A stretch of DNA of 64,000 nucleotides. Source: Anisus vortex. Its lineage: Eukaryota > Mollusca > Gastropoda > Planorbidae. The notes under the pieces were generated by a model. The model saw only the letters and a program-made list of their open reading frames with translations. It did not search any database and was not told the origin of the DNA. Where the stretch lies: assembly GCA_949126835.1 (NCBI GenBank), contig OX421506.1:18576215-18640214 (forward strand). Reading direction: 5' to 3'. Each line of letters opens with the position of its first letter. Position 1 is the stretch's first letter. Below are positions 1-11,350 of this stretch, piece after piece. Made by a program: the position numbers and the translations under genes.

Positions 1-120
1 AATCAATTGCCTCCCTTTTAATAACACAATCCTAGACGATCTGTTGTACATGCCCGACACTCAAACACAGCAAGACACACGGAGACGACTGTCGGAACAG
101 AGTCCAGACACATTCCCATC

Positions 121-266
121 CAATTTTAAGACACACTCAGACACACTCAGATACACTCAGATACACTCAGATACACTCAGACACACTCAGACATACTCAG
201 ACACACTCAGACATACTCAGACACACTCATATATACTCAGACACACGCAGACACAATCAGACACAA
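121..266. repeat. 10-bp minisatellite, ACACTCAGAY unit
   Basis: About 14 head-to-tail copies of a 10-base unit (ACACTCAGAC, with ATACTCAGAC variants). The short frame running through it from position 44 is only the repeat read as protein and is not a gene. Confidence 0.9.
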
Positions 267-299
267 TAAAAAAAACGAGTTAATTGAATTAATATATCT

Positions 300-1048
300 A
301 GTGTACTTCTAAAAATGCTCATCTATCTTAATTTGCCTTAAATAAGGGAAAGAGTTAAATGTTTTGAAATAGATTTCACGGAAAGATATGCCCAGTTGCA
401 ATGCAAATCCATTCCAGTTGCCCAACACTTCAAGTGCTTTTGGACCCAGTCTTGTAAATGGAAATTTAACACACTGAAACGTGTCGCCAAGTCGACAGTC
501 AGTAATCCTCATTCAATAACGGAATTTTTTTATCCATTAAGATACATCTTAAACTATTTTAGAATGTTACTGTCGTTTCGTGCCTTCATCGGCAAAACTT
601 GTTTAAAACTATTTTAGAGTGTCGTTTCGTTTTTATGAGCGCGCTGAGCATGCTTGCATTAGCATGGAGTGTTGCGCTATATAAATGACCAATTAATTAA
701 TTAATTAATTAATCTTATTTTCTTCCAGTCAAGAAAGGAATCTATTCAAGACTTTACCTATACTACGTATGACTTTCTTCTAGAAGAGACTTGAGAAACT
801 ATACAATTGACTATCTTAACAATAGATTGCAAGTCCAATGATGGGAGCTTTGCATACAAACATTCCTGAACTAAAACAGTCGACGTCCAGTGTGATTCCC
901 ATGTAGTTCGCCATGCAGCACCCACTAATTATGCTGACATAAGTTGTTTCACTTGCATTAAACAATTTTCTTGCAGGTCTTTCCCGTGTCACTGAAAATC
1001 GTTCGGCATGCCAAGTCCGGCGCGCGTGCCTTAGGTTGCCCACCCATA
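300..1048 (-). mobile_element. hAT transposon relic, one terminus kept
   Basis: The segment is homologous over its length to 57,130-57,688, the end of a bounded hAT element in the same orientation. Both share the stretch starting CTCATCYATCTTAATTTGCC and end in a degraded inverted terminus (TTAGGTTGCCCACCCATA here, compared with GGTTGCCGACCCCTG in better copies). The far terminus is missing. Minus-strand frames here (309-512 and 816-1145) are broken remains or shadows of the transposase region. The copy is interrupted near 551-720 by other repeat DNA absent from the sister copy. Confidence 0.75.
636..713 (+). repeat. Short dispersed repeat with ATTA tail (SINE-like fragment)
   Basis: A GAGCATGC..TTAGCATGG..GCGCTATA motif ends in about six ATTA repeats. 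Related copies lie at 31,003-31,070 (ending in CTT repeats) and 42,565-42,625 (reverse strand). A short core followed by a simple tail that varies between copies suggests the 3' end of a SINE or LINE. It interrupts the hAT relic at 300-1,048. Confidence 0.5.
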
Positions 1049-1507
1049 GAGCGTTCGCGTTGATTCTATAAATACTTTTCGATACTAGATGTTCATTCCG
1101 AAAATGTGCAGTAGATGCAATCAATTTTTCAGAAATTCCAATCACTATTACCTGCTAGAAAAAGAATCGTAAATGGTTAACTAAAAACTGTACTATTATA
1201 CAGTGTGTGTATCTTGAGGCACAGGGTTTTCTTTATAACACTTGATAGCCCATTGATAGGTACGAATTCTTAATTATTCTATTAATCTGGAAAAATTGCT
1301 AAAAGTGGGGCCTTTTTCCTAAACCTTCGCTCCCCCTAGCGTCAAAACCTGGTTACGCCACTGCTTTAGAGATAGAGAGTTGGAAAGTCATTCCGATGGT
1401 TCCTCTGGTTCTAATTTCCAGTCCTGTAATTAATTATACATGTTTATGTCCCAGGTTCTACTAGTTTCATTATTTTCCACACAGCTCTGAAGGTCAGACG
1501 ACATCCT

Positions 1508-1700
1508 ATGGGAGAGATTTAATAGCGTCTGGGGCACGGATAGGGAAAGCATCTGCTGCCATGTCAAAGTTATCAAAACGAGGGTGGGAAAACAGCAAGT
1601 TGTCACTAGCTACCAAAATGTCTGTCTACAGAGCTTGTATCTTAAGCACCTTGCTTTACGACAGTGAGAGCTGGGCCACATACATGGCACTGTACTGTGC
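1508..1700 (+). pseudogene. LINE ORF2 fragment (region just after the reverse transcriptase palm)
   Basis: The plus-strand translation contains KLSKRGWENSKLSLATKMSV and YRACILSTLLYDSESWATY. This is the segment of LINE ORF2 proteins after the reverse transcriptase catalytic core, usually read as VLSTLLYGSESWTTY. The same segment occurs on the minus strand near 38,600-38,800, so both probably derive from one family. It is short, with frame interruptions upstream and no 3' tail, so it is a dead fragment. Confidence 0.75.
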
Positions 1701-1743
1701 ATACAATTCACTCGCCTCCTGTGTCCAAATCTACTCGTTATGA

Positions 1744-2147
1744 CTAAACCCAAGGTATTATTAGTATACACAGAATAAAACTACCCTACGCACATGTGTG
1801 AGTATTTTCTAAATTTAATAAATTTAATATTTAAGTCAAGTGTAAACCCACAACCACCAGTATCCTATTTCCTCAATTAAACGACCACTCTACCCACAAT
1901 GGTTTACTCCTGGAATTAATTACCGTCTTCTAAGAGCAAGGTAAACCCCAAACTAAATGGGCTTATGGTTATAAACATTAGCAATGAAGGAAACTACACA
2001 TTTTTTTTAGTCTGGGTAAACTTGCTCGGATTTTTATAACTACTAGACACTCTATCCATTGTAAAAGATGAAAAAGAATTTAATAGCTGGTCGTAAAAAA
2101 AGATTTAGTACACATTGGTATATTTTCTTGATAATGATACTTTAGGA
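1744..2147. other. AT-rich spacer, nothing recognised
   Basis: I see no open frame, inverted terminus or tandem repeat of note. The last eight bases are the left target-site duplication of the following hAT element. Confidence 0.5.
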
Positions 2148-2500
2148 CAGGGATTGGCAACCAACGTAAGGCGTGCCCGACTCGGTACGTAGAGCAATAT
2201 CCAATGGCACGCGGAAGAATTAATAAAATCAATAAATGAATAAAATTAATTATATTAAATTAATTACAAAAATTAATAAAAAATGCAATACTAGACTCGG
2301 ACCACGGATGAGCGTAGGACACAATAATCTTCTTTAAAGAAGGAGCGTCTATAATATATAAGAAAAGATAAGAATCCCGAAAAGTATATTCAAGGCCTCT
2401 TCTTAAACAAAAGGGTAGGATAACTTGAAGGTTGTTGGCACGCTGAATGAATTAGAAATCCTACTTTGCCACACTAGTATCAAAAGGTTTCCGACCCCTG
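2148..2500 (+). mobile_element. Non-autonomous hAT element, 353 bp, with 8-bp TSD
   Basis: The left end is CAGGGATTGGCAACC and the right end TTTCCGACCCCTG, an imperfect inverted pair of the family consensus CAGGGGTCGGCAACCT. The flanks are CTTTAGGA (2,140-2,147) and CGTTAGGA (2,501-2,508), which match at 7 of 8 bases, the target duplication expected of hAT transposons. The interior has the family subterminal motifs (ATGGCACGCGGAAGA and GGCACGCTGAATGAATTAGA) plus an insertion of LINE 3' tail sequence. It has no transposase. Confidence 0.88.
2283..2372 (+). mobile_element. LINE 3'-tail fragment nested in hAT
   Basis: Carries the recurrent block ACTCGGACCACGGATGAGYG followed by GCGTCTRTAATATATAAGA. 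The same block occurs at 10,278, 32,605 (minus), 35,605 (minus), 37,650 and 50,700. At three of those sites it directly follows LINE ORF2 coding remains ending NGLPEQT, which identifies it as a LINE 3' end. Confidence 0.75.
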
Positions 2501-2997
2501 CGTTAGGATACTTTCAAACAGTCTATCGTTTCTCCTCTTATCCATACACAGACACGGACAGATAGACACTCACACACACACACGCAAGAACATAACATGC
2601 ACGTGATCAATAACAGTTTGGCAGAGTTAGAGTTAAGGTTTGGGTATGATATGTTTGTGTACATATATTGAGTAAAGTTCTTTGTTTCTGAAAGTGCACT
2701 AGAAACTGTGTAATTGACTAGAATTAAAATAAAACAAACATTTAGCAATATAGCTAATCTAGGTAAGGGCTTTGGCAATGTATCAACGATAAACAAAGAA
2801 CGTTACATTTCATCCCATATTGATGTATGAACTCATTTTGTTTTTTGCCACAGCCATGCAGTATTAATGTCCATATATTTTCCTATATATTAATTGGTAT
2901 GGGAAGTCATATCTGTTACTTACTTATGTTACTTATATGCACGTAACGTTTGTCTAAAAGCAAGAGTGGATTTAAACCACGAATATGAGCAAGATCT
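2501..2997. other. Spacer with short CA run
   Basis: After the hAT target duplication there is a short CA repeat near 2,570-2,585 and AT-rich sequence with no recognisable coding or transposon signature. Confidence 0.5.
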
Positions 2998-3050
2998 ATA
3001 TATCTATATATCTATCTATATCTATATTATATATATATATATATATATAA
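2994..3050. repeat. TATC/TA microsatellite
   Basis: A run of ATATCTAT units passes into a pure TA run of about 20 bases. Confidence 0.9.
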
Positions 3051-3110
3051 ACTAGCTAAATTGCCCGGCGTTGCTCGGGTGGAGGGAAAAAAATTACATA
3101 GGCCAAGCCT
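3050..3110. repeat. Possible terminus of a dispersed repeat (CCCGGCGTTGCTCGGG hairpin)
   Basis: ACTAGCTAAATTGCCCGG followed by a short CCCG/CGGG hairpin resembles a repeat terminus common in invertebrate genomes. This is recalled by pattern only. I cannot assign the class or the other end. Confidence 0.3.
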
Positions 3111-3482
3111 GGTTGCCGATCAGTGCACCACATAATAAAACCAAAAACAACTGCAGTAGCATCTGAAAATAGATTCAACATAAAAAAAACTTAAAACAAA
3201 AACAAAACTTCAATGCTTTAGTCTGCCTTGTCAGATTTATCAATGTCATCATTTTTTTTTCTATTTTTGTTACAATTTGAACTAAATGGAAAAGGTGAAA
3301 ATTGGGTTCATTTATTTCGAGCACTATCTGACCTCAGAAGATCAGGTTGAAAAAAACAACAACATTAAAAACAACAACTTTCAGTTAATTGGCCACGTTA
3401 AATTTCATGATTTACGAAATATGCATTTGTTGAATTTATTAAATTAGATTTTTCTTCAACTTGTTTGATCTGCAAGCGACAT

Positions 3483-3690
3483 GTGGCGCATTTGGTTTAG
3501 TGATAGAGTCTTGGCCCGACGGTTTCAGGTTCGATATAATCCGGAATAAAAGGGTCTAAATTTTCCCTAAGATCTATCGGCACACCTGAGTCAACTATGA
3601 CCTTTCTAGGTACCCGGCGTACGTTGCGGGAAAGTAAATGTGACCGGACACTGTGCTGGACATACAATGCCCCAATGGGTCAAAACTAAT
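3483..3690 (+). mobile_element. Divergent tRNA-derived SINE
   Basis: The sequence starts GGCGCATTTGGTTTAGTGAT (box A-like TGGTTTAGTGA) and 40 bases on has GGTTTCAGGTTCGATATAAT (box B-like GGTTCGA). The downstream body ends near GACACTGTGCTGGACATACA, resembling the GTGCTGGCCACA segment of the SINE family at 7,122. It is a more degraded or different subfamily. Confidence 0.5.
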
Positions 3691-3739
3691 GACCAATACT
3701 TAATCGTTTTTTTAAAGAGCCCTTATGTACGCTGTGCAA

Positions 3740-3900
3740 TGGTAAATTTAAGTTGTTTCATAATAAATATGTAAGCTTTAAAATAAAGCATGTAAGCTGT
3801 GCAATAATAAATGTAAGCTGCTTAACAATAAATGTAAGCTTTATAATAATACATGTAAGATGTTTCACAATAACTGTAAGCTGTTTAATAATAAACCTTA
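3740..3900. repeat. Degenerate minisatellite around ATGTAAGCT
   Basis: At least six imperfect units of about 25-30 bases, each containing AATAAATGTAAGCTGTTT-like sequence. Confidence 0.75.
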
Positions 3901-4354
3901 CTCAGCCCTATCAATGACAAGGAGTAAATCGTAGGCTCACCTGGGCAATAAGTTCATGCCTATGCCTAAAAGGGAGACAGGTGAGGCGCTTAAAGTTCAT
4001 TACATCAAAATGTAAGCAAAAAAAAAAAAAAGCTTACACGGCTCCATTTAGCTTGGAACCAGGTGTAGCCTCTACCCGCCCCCCACCCACAGTGCTCCAA
4101 CACCGCTCCCCCACGTTATAAACAAATAGGCCACGGCAGACATTGCACTGATGGACGGGTAGGGATGGGGTGGGGGAGGAGGAAGAGAGGGGGGGAGGGG
4201 GGGTTGATTTATAAAGGAAAAGGTAAAGAAGTAAATTAGGTAAAGAGAAAGTAGTGTTTAGCATTGGTTTCATTGGTTCTAATATTTACTATCTGTCTGT
4301 CCGATTGTTTACTCGTCTGTCTTCCTGAATTTCTGCCTGTCTGTCTAATCAATC
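3901..4354. other. Spacer with purine/pyrimidine blocks
   Basis: Contains poly-A, a C-rich block (4,075-4,110) and a G-rich block (4,160-4,205). The minus-strand frame at 4,034-4,273 is mostly the Pro/Ser translation of these tracts, so no gene is called. Confidence 0.5.
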
Positions 4355-4720
4355 TAAACAATATAATCCATCTTATCTAGCTAATCTAGATCATCTAATC
4401 CATCTAATCCTTTAAATCTATCTTACGTATATAATCTACCTAATCTATATAATCTGCATAATCTATCTAATCTATCTAATCTATCTAATCTATTTAATAT
4501 ATCTGATATATCTAATATATTTAATATATTCAAACTATCTGATCTATCTGATCTATCTGATCTATTTGATCTATCTGATCTATCTGATCTATCTGATCTA
4601 TCTGATCTATCTGATCTATCTGATCTATCTGATCTATCTGATCTATCTGATATATCTGATCTAATCTATTTAATTTATCTAAGCTATCTAAGCTATCTAA
4701 GCTATCTAATCTGTTATATA
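4355..4720. repeat. ATCT-type array with a 9-bp CTGATCTAT core
   Basis: Degenerate ATCTATCTA units flank a regular core (about 4,537-4,650) of roughly a dozen CTGATCTAT units. Confidence 0.9.
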
Positions 4721-5162
4721 TATTAATTTAATCTATCTATTTATCTAGCTAATAGAATTTATACTCTATCTACTCTAATCTACCTATCGATCTTTCTGTA
4801 GGCCTATATCTATATTAATTTTCCCCCTTTGTATCTGTATATTAATCAATATTTTTATATTCAACTATCCAACTACCTATCTCGTTGACAATTTGTATTT
4901 GTGTTCACCTATATGTCTGTCAAACAAACAGTTAGAGTGCATGGATATTTTTTTTCAGACCAAACCTGCCCCCCCCCCCCCATGTCAAAGCCTCAGTTAA
5001 TACTTTTCAAAATATTAATAAAAAACAAACAACAAGTAGTGAATACAAAATACTCTTAGGAAACACATATACATGATGTATATACCAGTTCTTCAGGACT
5101 TCGGAACGACAGGAGGACCTTCTGACGACCATATTTAAGATTCTCATAGTAAGTAAAGATGT
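4721..5162. other. AT-rich spacer with poly-C run
   Basis: It contains a 13-base C run at 4,969-4,981 and no other recognisable signal. Confidence 0.5.
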
Positions 5163-5317
5163 CGCCTTTACTTGATCCCAACTAAAGTCAGGTACTCATC
5201 AGAGCCAGGTAGACGCAGGGACACCCTCGAGTCCAGGGAAAGCAAGCCTTCACCGGGATTCGAACCCAGGACCTTCGGTACGCCAGTCGAACGCACAGCC
5301 ACTCGGCCACCGGACCC
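5163..5317 (-). mobile_element. tRNA-derived SINE, 3'-truncated
   Basis: On the minus strand it starts GGGTCCGGTGGCCGAGTGGC, with a Leu/Ser-type box A (TGGCCGAGTGG), followed by box B GGTTCGAATCC. The body (CTCGAGGGTGTCCCTG, CTGATGAGTACCTGAC) is shared with the copies at 6,660, 7,122, 9,147, 33,413 and 45,195. The distal third of the family body is missing. Confidence 0.85.
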
Positions 5318-6659
5318 AATGGATTTTCCTCGAGCAAGAACTTAATTGTATGCAAGTGAACGAATTGTTGGGTTTTGGGTTCCAACCATATCCCATTAAA
5401 ACCATATTAATAACACAATTGACGTCATAAGGGATCGTACAATACTAGTATTATAACAGTGCCACCCAGAATCTCAAATCACCAGCTGTTATATGAAATT
5501 ACACATTCATCAAAACACTCAAAGTAATATTTCTAGAACCTTATACACATTTTTTAAACAAATAGTTACTATAGTTTTAAAAACATAAACGAAAGATACA
5601 AAATATTTTTCCTTTAGTACAAATAGTTCTCTTTACCTGTTCACAAAAATAACAAAACAAAAAATTCCACTTCACATATGAAGAAGAAAAAAAACATCAT
5701 ATTTCTGTCAAGGGTTCTCAAAGTAACACATTTGCACACCACACTTCGTGTAAAAAAACAACAACTCAGAAAAGATACATTTATTAAAGACTTAGGTCTG
5801 AGATGGAAATTGTCGGCGGGCTATGTTAGCTCTCTCTCCTTTTTTTTTTTTTTGTGTGTGGGTACGTTTAATAGTCACGCTATATAGTAAGAACTCCATT
5901 AAACGAACTATACTCTAAGCTAATCTTAATACATTGTGATCTGAAGTTATACAATCGTTATTGGGATTCTTTAAAAAGTTCTGCTGCAGTCATTTCAATT
6001 TCTGAACTAAACAAAACCTCAATTCTAACGCTAGCCCAAACACTTATTCCTTACCATAAACCGTAAGTAATATTGTGCATCTTATAAAAGAAATAAAATT
6101 ATATATGTATGCACTAAGTCAAAGGAAGGTTTATTTACTTGTTTACGTCTGGCTAAGCATCGCTGCCGATTATCCGGATACTATATTATCCGAAGTGCAC
6201 TTTTTTTTTATAGAGAAAACTCGAGAAAGTTGCAAGAGCTCCCCACGCGCAGGTGTTGCTCCCACAAGGCTACGGACACACTTCGCACTCACTCACAAAG
6301 ATCCTTGCGCGTAAGGGTGACCTTTTGATCCAACGTCACCTTCACACGGTCGCGTGTTGCTTTAGGTAAGAGACTTTGGGTTTACGAAAACCCCACATGT
6401 CATTTGAAATGTCAAGTTAAACAACCAAGAAGGGAGGGTGGGGGGGGGGAGAGAGAGAACGATCTTCAGGAATCGGGGATGGCATCAGCATCATGGGTGT
6501 CCGTAGAAACTAGGTGGTGGCAAATATGGCATTTGTGACGCCCCCCCCCCCCCAACATCGCTAGGTACTCCGTGATGGGTAGCTTAATATTAGTTGAGGA
6601 TATGTATAAATGGCAGGGCATTGAACTGGCCACATAATTCCCTATCGTGACGTTAAAAA
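5318..6659. other. AT-rich spacer, no gene recognised
   Basis: Holds a TGACGTCA octamer (5,420-5,427), a 13-base C run (6,541-6,553) and a pair of inverted TTATCCG motifs near 6,168-6,195 that may be an old pogo/Tigger-type terminus (weak). The short frames here have no family signature. Confidence 0.45.
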
Positions 6660-6924
6660 AAAAGTAAAGTGCCCGTCGTACCAAATCGATCCATAGGGCC
6701 GGTGAAGCAGCGTTCACCAGTTTCTGTGGTCACGGCATACTAGGTGATTGTATGGCCAGCACTATGCACCGCCGCCTTTACTTTACGCCAACTAAGGTCA
6801 GGTACTCATCAGAACTGGGTAGACTCAGGGACACCCTCCAGACCCGGGAAAAATCCTAACCGGCACCAGGATTCGAACCCGGGACCTTCGGTACGCCAGC
6901 CGAACGCGCTGCCGAGGCCACGGA
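6660..6924 (-). mobile_element. tRNA-derived SINE, near full length
   Basis: The whole family body is present on the minus strand, from a tRNA-like head (CCGTGGCCTCGGCAGCGCGT, box B GGGTTCGAATCC) through ACTCAGAAACACC-type body to GATCGATTTGGTACGACGGG and a TTTACT tail. It is about 265 bases long. Confidence 0.85.
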
Positions 6925-7121
6925 TATTTGTGAAAATGGTGTGAGAGGTAAAATTGTACATATTTCTTCACTCTCACAAGGTAACATTATTGATATAAAA
7001 CTTTTTGAAAACAATTGTAGGTTCGCTCAATCAATATGGAGTATCAGTATTTGACGACACTCTGTTGAATGTCATGCACATAACCTTGGATGGTGAGATA
7101 AGAACTGCACTATTACACAGT

Positions 7122-7385
7122 GGGGCATGGTGGTCGAGCAGGCAGCACGTTCGGCTGGCGTATCGAAGGTCCCGGGTTCGAATCGTGGTGAAGGCTAGGA
7201 TTTTTTCCCCAAGACTCGATGGTGTTTCTGAGTCTACCCAGCTCTGATGGTTACCCGACAGTAAAGGCGGCTGGGCATTGTGCTGGCCACACATCCCCTA
7301 GTATAACGTGGCCACAGAAACTGTTGAACGCTGCTTCACCGGCCCTGTGGATCAATTTGGTCCGACGGGATACTTTACTTACTTT
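7122..7385 (+). mobile_element. tRNA-derived SINE, full-length reference copy
   Basis: The head GGGGCATGGTGGTCGAGCAG contains box A (TGGTCGAGCAGG, 7,131-7,142), with box B GGGTTCGAATC at 7,174-7,184. The body runs through GTTTCTGAGTCTACCCAGCT and GTGCTGGCCACACA to AATTTGGTCCGACGGGATAC and ends TTTACTTAC. It is the only plus-strand copy of the family here. The frames at 7,005-7,464 are shadows of it. Confidence 0.87.
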
Positions 7386-8735
7386 AATACATAACCGAGA
7401 CTTAGGAATGTGGATTTTCACCTTGACTATAATATGTACCTGCCCTCCTCATAAACAAACATAAGCCATTCTTAGCCACCCCACTATAGTTTGATCCACA
7501 TGTGACTTTATCATAAGCGTGTCAACACGTGTTCTACATCTTTAACACACACATACACACGGACATACAAACACATGCAAAAACGCACGTTTATATTACA
7601 CGCACTCATAAATTTACACTTATTATACCTACGCCCCGTGTAAAGGTATTAAAGAATTATCAATAGAGAAATGATTCTTACCTGCAGAATTAATTAGCAG
7701 ATATCTTTAGATAATTGTCCAAAGTTCACCTTTTGTTGTTTTTTTTTAAATATATTTTTTTCAAATTGAAGGAACGGTAACTCCTGCACAAGTTCCATTA
7801 ACGATAAAATCATAATGTATATCCATTGAATGCACTAGTAATAGTTTAGACACTATAAATCTTAAATTTAGATTCCTTGTTGTAGAAAAACTTTTGTATT
7901 ACAGAAAGACTTTATATCGATTATATCGACTTGAAAGTTAGTTCATAAAAAAAAAGATATTATATAGTATAGAAATATAATTTTCTTAGCAAGCGCCATG
8001 CGACTAAACATAATGTTTTAATAAAATTACTTTAAGTAGCAACCCTCTTTTGGTTTAAAAATGTTGGGTATTTAAGCCTAGAGAAACAGTGAGCATTCAC
8101 CAGTTTTATTTACAATTTACCAAGACATTTTACGGGATACTTTATGCCATTGCATACTTTCCCCAACTCATGAAAACTGGATTAGGCTTAAAACAACAAT
8201 GAATTGATATAAAGCTTATAGATCAGCTAATTCCGTACGAATGAAATAGTATCCACATACAAGGAGAATTAAAAAACAACAGATTTAAACACATGATAAT
8301 ATTTCCTGTTGATCCCATACCTACACCAAAACAAGGTGAAAGAATGAAAGTTCTAAACATATGAACAAAACACCGAGCAAGATGTATAAAAACTTTAACT
8401 ATGGCCTATATGAAACTGAAGATATGATAACAAAATTGTTCAAAACTTATAACTACAACAGGTTTGATAACTCTACAAGATAACGTGACCATATGCAGGT
8501 TATTCTTTTGTTTTTATCTGGTTAGCTTTCTTATTGTGTTGACGCCTTTGAGAATACTTCTGAGGCATGGGCGTACTTAGAGATTATTTCGGGGGTGGGT
8601 GAATATTATTTTAAAAGTATTTGCAGAGGGTGAGGGTAGAAGCCCATGTTTTATTTTAGTTGTGTTGTTTAGTGAAAACAACAATATTCTTGAGAAGGGC
8701 TTCTCTTACATTCTTTTACATTATCAACTTCCATT
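7386..8735. other. AT-rich unique sequence
   Basis: I see no open frame with a known signature and no tandem repeat beyond a short CA run near 7,545-7,560. Confidence 0.5.
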
Positions 8736-8915
8736 AGAGCATAGACTCGCTGGAGCATAGAGTCAGTACAGCATAGAACCAGTGGAGCTGCTGGAGCATA
8801 GACTCAGTGGAGCAAATTGGGGCATAGAGCCAGTGGAGCACAGAGCCAGTGGAGCATTGACTCAGTGGAGCATATTGGAGCAAAGACTCAGTGGAGGATA
8901 GAGCCAGTGGCTTTT
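8735..8915. repeat. Degenerate minisatellite, GGAGCATAGACTCAGT
   Basis: About nine imperfect units of 18-25 bases, each with GGAGCA(T/A)AGA followed by CAGT. Confidence 0.85.
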
Positions 8916-9146
8916 AACAATTTCTGAGTATATGTAAGTCTTGCTTCAGAAAGATAACCAGAAAAGTGCAGGGCTGTAAGCTTAGTTACAAGTGAATTTT
9001 GGTACACAATAGTAAAGTTAGAATAGAAAAAGTTAATCTTCGTGAAATACACTTGTAATAGCATTCAAGTCTATCATAGACGTCTATTATACAGATATTT
9101 TTAACTCCTCTCTTTCTTCACCTTTCCTTGCCACGGAGTGCGCAGC

Positions 9147-9297
9147 ATGATGCCTAGCCGCTTTTACTGATCCCAAACTAAAATCAGGGACATCCGTCCA
9201 GACACAGGGAAAAAAGTCTTAGCCTTTCACCAGGATTCGAGCCCAGGACACTTCAGTATGTCAGTCGAGCGCGCTTCCACACGACCACCATGCCTCA
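9147..9297 (-). mobile_element. tRNA-derived SINE, degraded and 3'-truncated
   Basis: The minus-strand head AGGCATGGTGGTCGTGTGGA and box B-like GGCTCGAATCCTGGTGAAAG match the family at 7,122. The tail section is missing. Confidence 0.8.
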
Positions 9298-10277
9298 TTG
9301 TATGCAAGTGATGATTTATAAAAAAAATATTTGGCATCGGAGCAAGGAATCAGTTGCCGAAAAAATATACAAAATATAACAAAATTATATCATTTAAACC
9401 CCTGTCCAGAATGCAAATCCAGACGCCAACCTTGGTGGGACTAGGACGCATTGATATATTGTTTTTTTTATATAGAAGAGACGTTGTGTGAAAATGTTTG
9501 CGGCAATATCAAATTTTACCGATCTCTAAGCGAGGCATTTAGACCATTAAGCGTAAACATTTGTACTTTATGGGACTTAGCCTAATGTAATGTGAGCGTC
9601 GAACAATATATTGGTTAGCTATGGAGCTAGACAGAATAATTGTAAGCTCCGCGACACAATCCCGTGGTGCGCCACATGGCTAGGCCAATTGTTTTGAAAA
9701 AGAAGGAAAGAAAAAAAAAAGAACAGTTATAGATTAACACCTGACAACAACACGAAACAAAAATCCAATTGACCGCAAGTGCGTCATTAAGGACAGATAA
9801 CCCAAACCCTCCAGACGTCGGGAGATAACACGAACGTGTTATCTCCCCTTATCGGCAAGAACAGGTTAATCGAGTGGAAAGCCCTTGGAAAGCCATTGGC
9901 TTTCTTCCCGATATAAAAGCATTACGCGTTGTTTGTTTTTCTGGTATTACTGTTTATTTGTTTAACGAGAAAAATGGACAAGTTGACTATGTAATTTAAC
10001 GTTTAGGTTAACTGATAACAGTTTTATGTACCGGTAAGCATGTTAAAATGGAAAGAAATAGTTGTACTAAATGCATTAAAGTCTAACTTAGAAATAAAAC
10101 AACCAAAAATGTATAATACTCATAACGACACTGAAATCAAAGTATTATTTCTTGTATCATAAGCAAGATACGTTGTTTATATAAATTATCTGTCGAGTGG
10201 CATTTATTCTGGGAATGGGTTATCAGAACTAGTTAAGAAAACGAACAAATAAATATTTTTCAAAAACCTTTTTTTTT
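9298..10277. other. Spacer containing a perfect hairpin
   Basis: AT-rich sequence without a coding signal. The one marked structure is the 28-base hairpin at 9,820-9,847, listed separately. Confidence 0.5.
9820..9847. other. Perfect 13-bp inverted repeat with 2-base loop
   Basis: GGGAGATAACACG, then AA, then CGTGTTATCTCCC, with every base of the arms paired. Each arm contains the TTATCTCCC motif that recurs in the window. It could form a hairpin, or mark a target or terminus of a small element. Function unknown. Confidence 0.85.
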
Positions 10278-10365
10278 TAAAAATGCAAGACTAGACTCTA
10301 ACCACAGATACGCAAAGGGCGCAATAATATTCTGTACAGACGCTTCGTCTGCAAATATTTGAAAA
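10278..10365 (+). mobile_element. LINE 3'-tail fragment
   Basis: AAATGCAAGACTAGACTCTA and GCGCAATAATATTCTGTACA match the LINE tail block seen at 50,700 and 32,605 (minus). No coding sequence is attached. Confidence 0.65.
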
Positions 10366-10594
10366 AAAAATGAAAGGGTACCAGGTATATAGGTTATTGA
10401 TTGCCTGTGGCTTTGTCCCCCTCTCTTCCGCAGCCCTCGCCTATAGTTTCGGGGAGTTGGTGTAACCTAAGACACCTCCCTCCCTTACAAAACAAAGTAC
10501 ATTCAGCAATGTAGCAAAGATATCACAGTTGTATTCTGAAGTGACGTACAGGGCAGTTCAAAATTAAATGAAAGATAGAATGAATTCACAGTTT

Positions 10595-10790
10595 ATATAT
10601 AGATCTAGATTCGATAGAATGTAAGTTAAAAGATTACATAGATTCAATAGAATGTAAGTTAAAAGTTTACATAGATTCAATAGAATGTAAGTTAAAAGTT
10701 TACATAGATTCAATAGAATGTAAGTTAAAAGTTTACATAGATTCAATATAATGTAATTTAGAAGTTTACATAGATTCAATAGAAAACAGG
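10595..10790. repeat. 33-bp minisatellite
   Basis: About six copies of a 33-base unit (TAGATTCAATAGAATGTAAG followed by TTAAAAGTTTACA). Because 33 is a multiple of three, the minus strand reads as an 11-residue repeat (LNLCKLLTYIL). That is a by-product of the unit length. Confidence 0.92.
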
Positions 10791-11214
10791 CTAAAGAATG
10801 AGTTATGCATGGGACAGTTCATTATTTCATTTATTTATTTACTTATTTCTTTCTTTCTTGTTTACCATCTCTATCTCTCTCTCTCTTTTATCGTTAAATA
10901 GTGAACAATGTTTTTAATGTATATTAGTGATGCTTTTTGATCCTGGAATCGGCTGTATATACAAAGTCTTACAGTAAACATTTGTTGTCACAGTTACAGA
11001 TAGATATACGTTGGTCAATCTCTATCAAGGCCGCAGTTAACTGGACTTGTTCATGTATTTTTTGTATATGTTTTTTTACATCATCAGTTAGTTTTGTCGC
11101 CTAGCATAGAGTAATATCCGTGTTATTAGTTGTATGTTAAATGAGCTCTGAGCTTACATTATGTTTGTTGGCAGCGCTATACAAATATTATTATTATTAT
11201 TGATATATTACAGA

Positions 11215-11350
11215 GGTGGATAGATATGTTTTTAGATGGAGAGATGGTTAGATAGATAGAAGGATGGGTGGATAAATGGATGGATAGATACATAGATGGA
11301 TATATACATAGATGATAGATGGTAAAATAGTTGGATATATAGATGGATAG
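11215..11350. repeat. Degenerate GATA/GATG microsatellite
   Basis: Interspersed GATGGATA and GATAGATA units. A short GCGCTATACAAATATTATTA segment just upstream (11,175-11,200) resembles a SINE or LINE tail. Confidence 0.85.

Noticed and set aside
816..1145. 109-codon minus-strand frame as a gene
   Set aside because: It runs through a degraded hAT terminus and shares its decayed sequence with 57,564-57,752.
7122..7195. Functional tRNA-Leu/Ser gene
   Set aside because: The tRNA-like head is degraded and fused to a body shared by five other dispersed copies, so it is a SINE.
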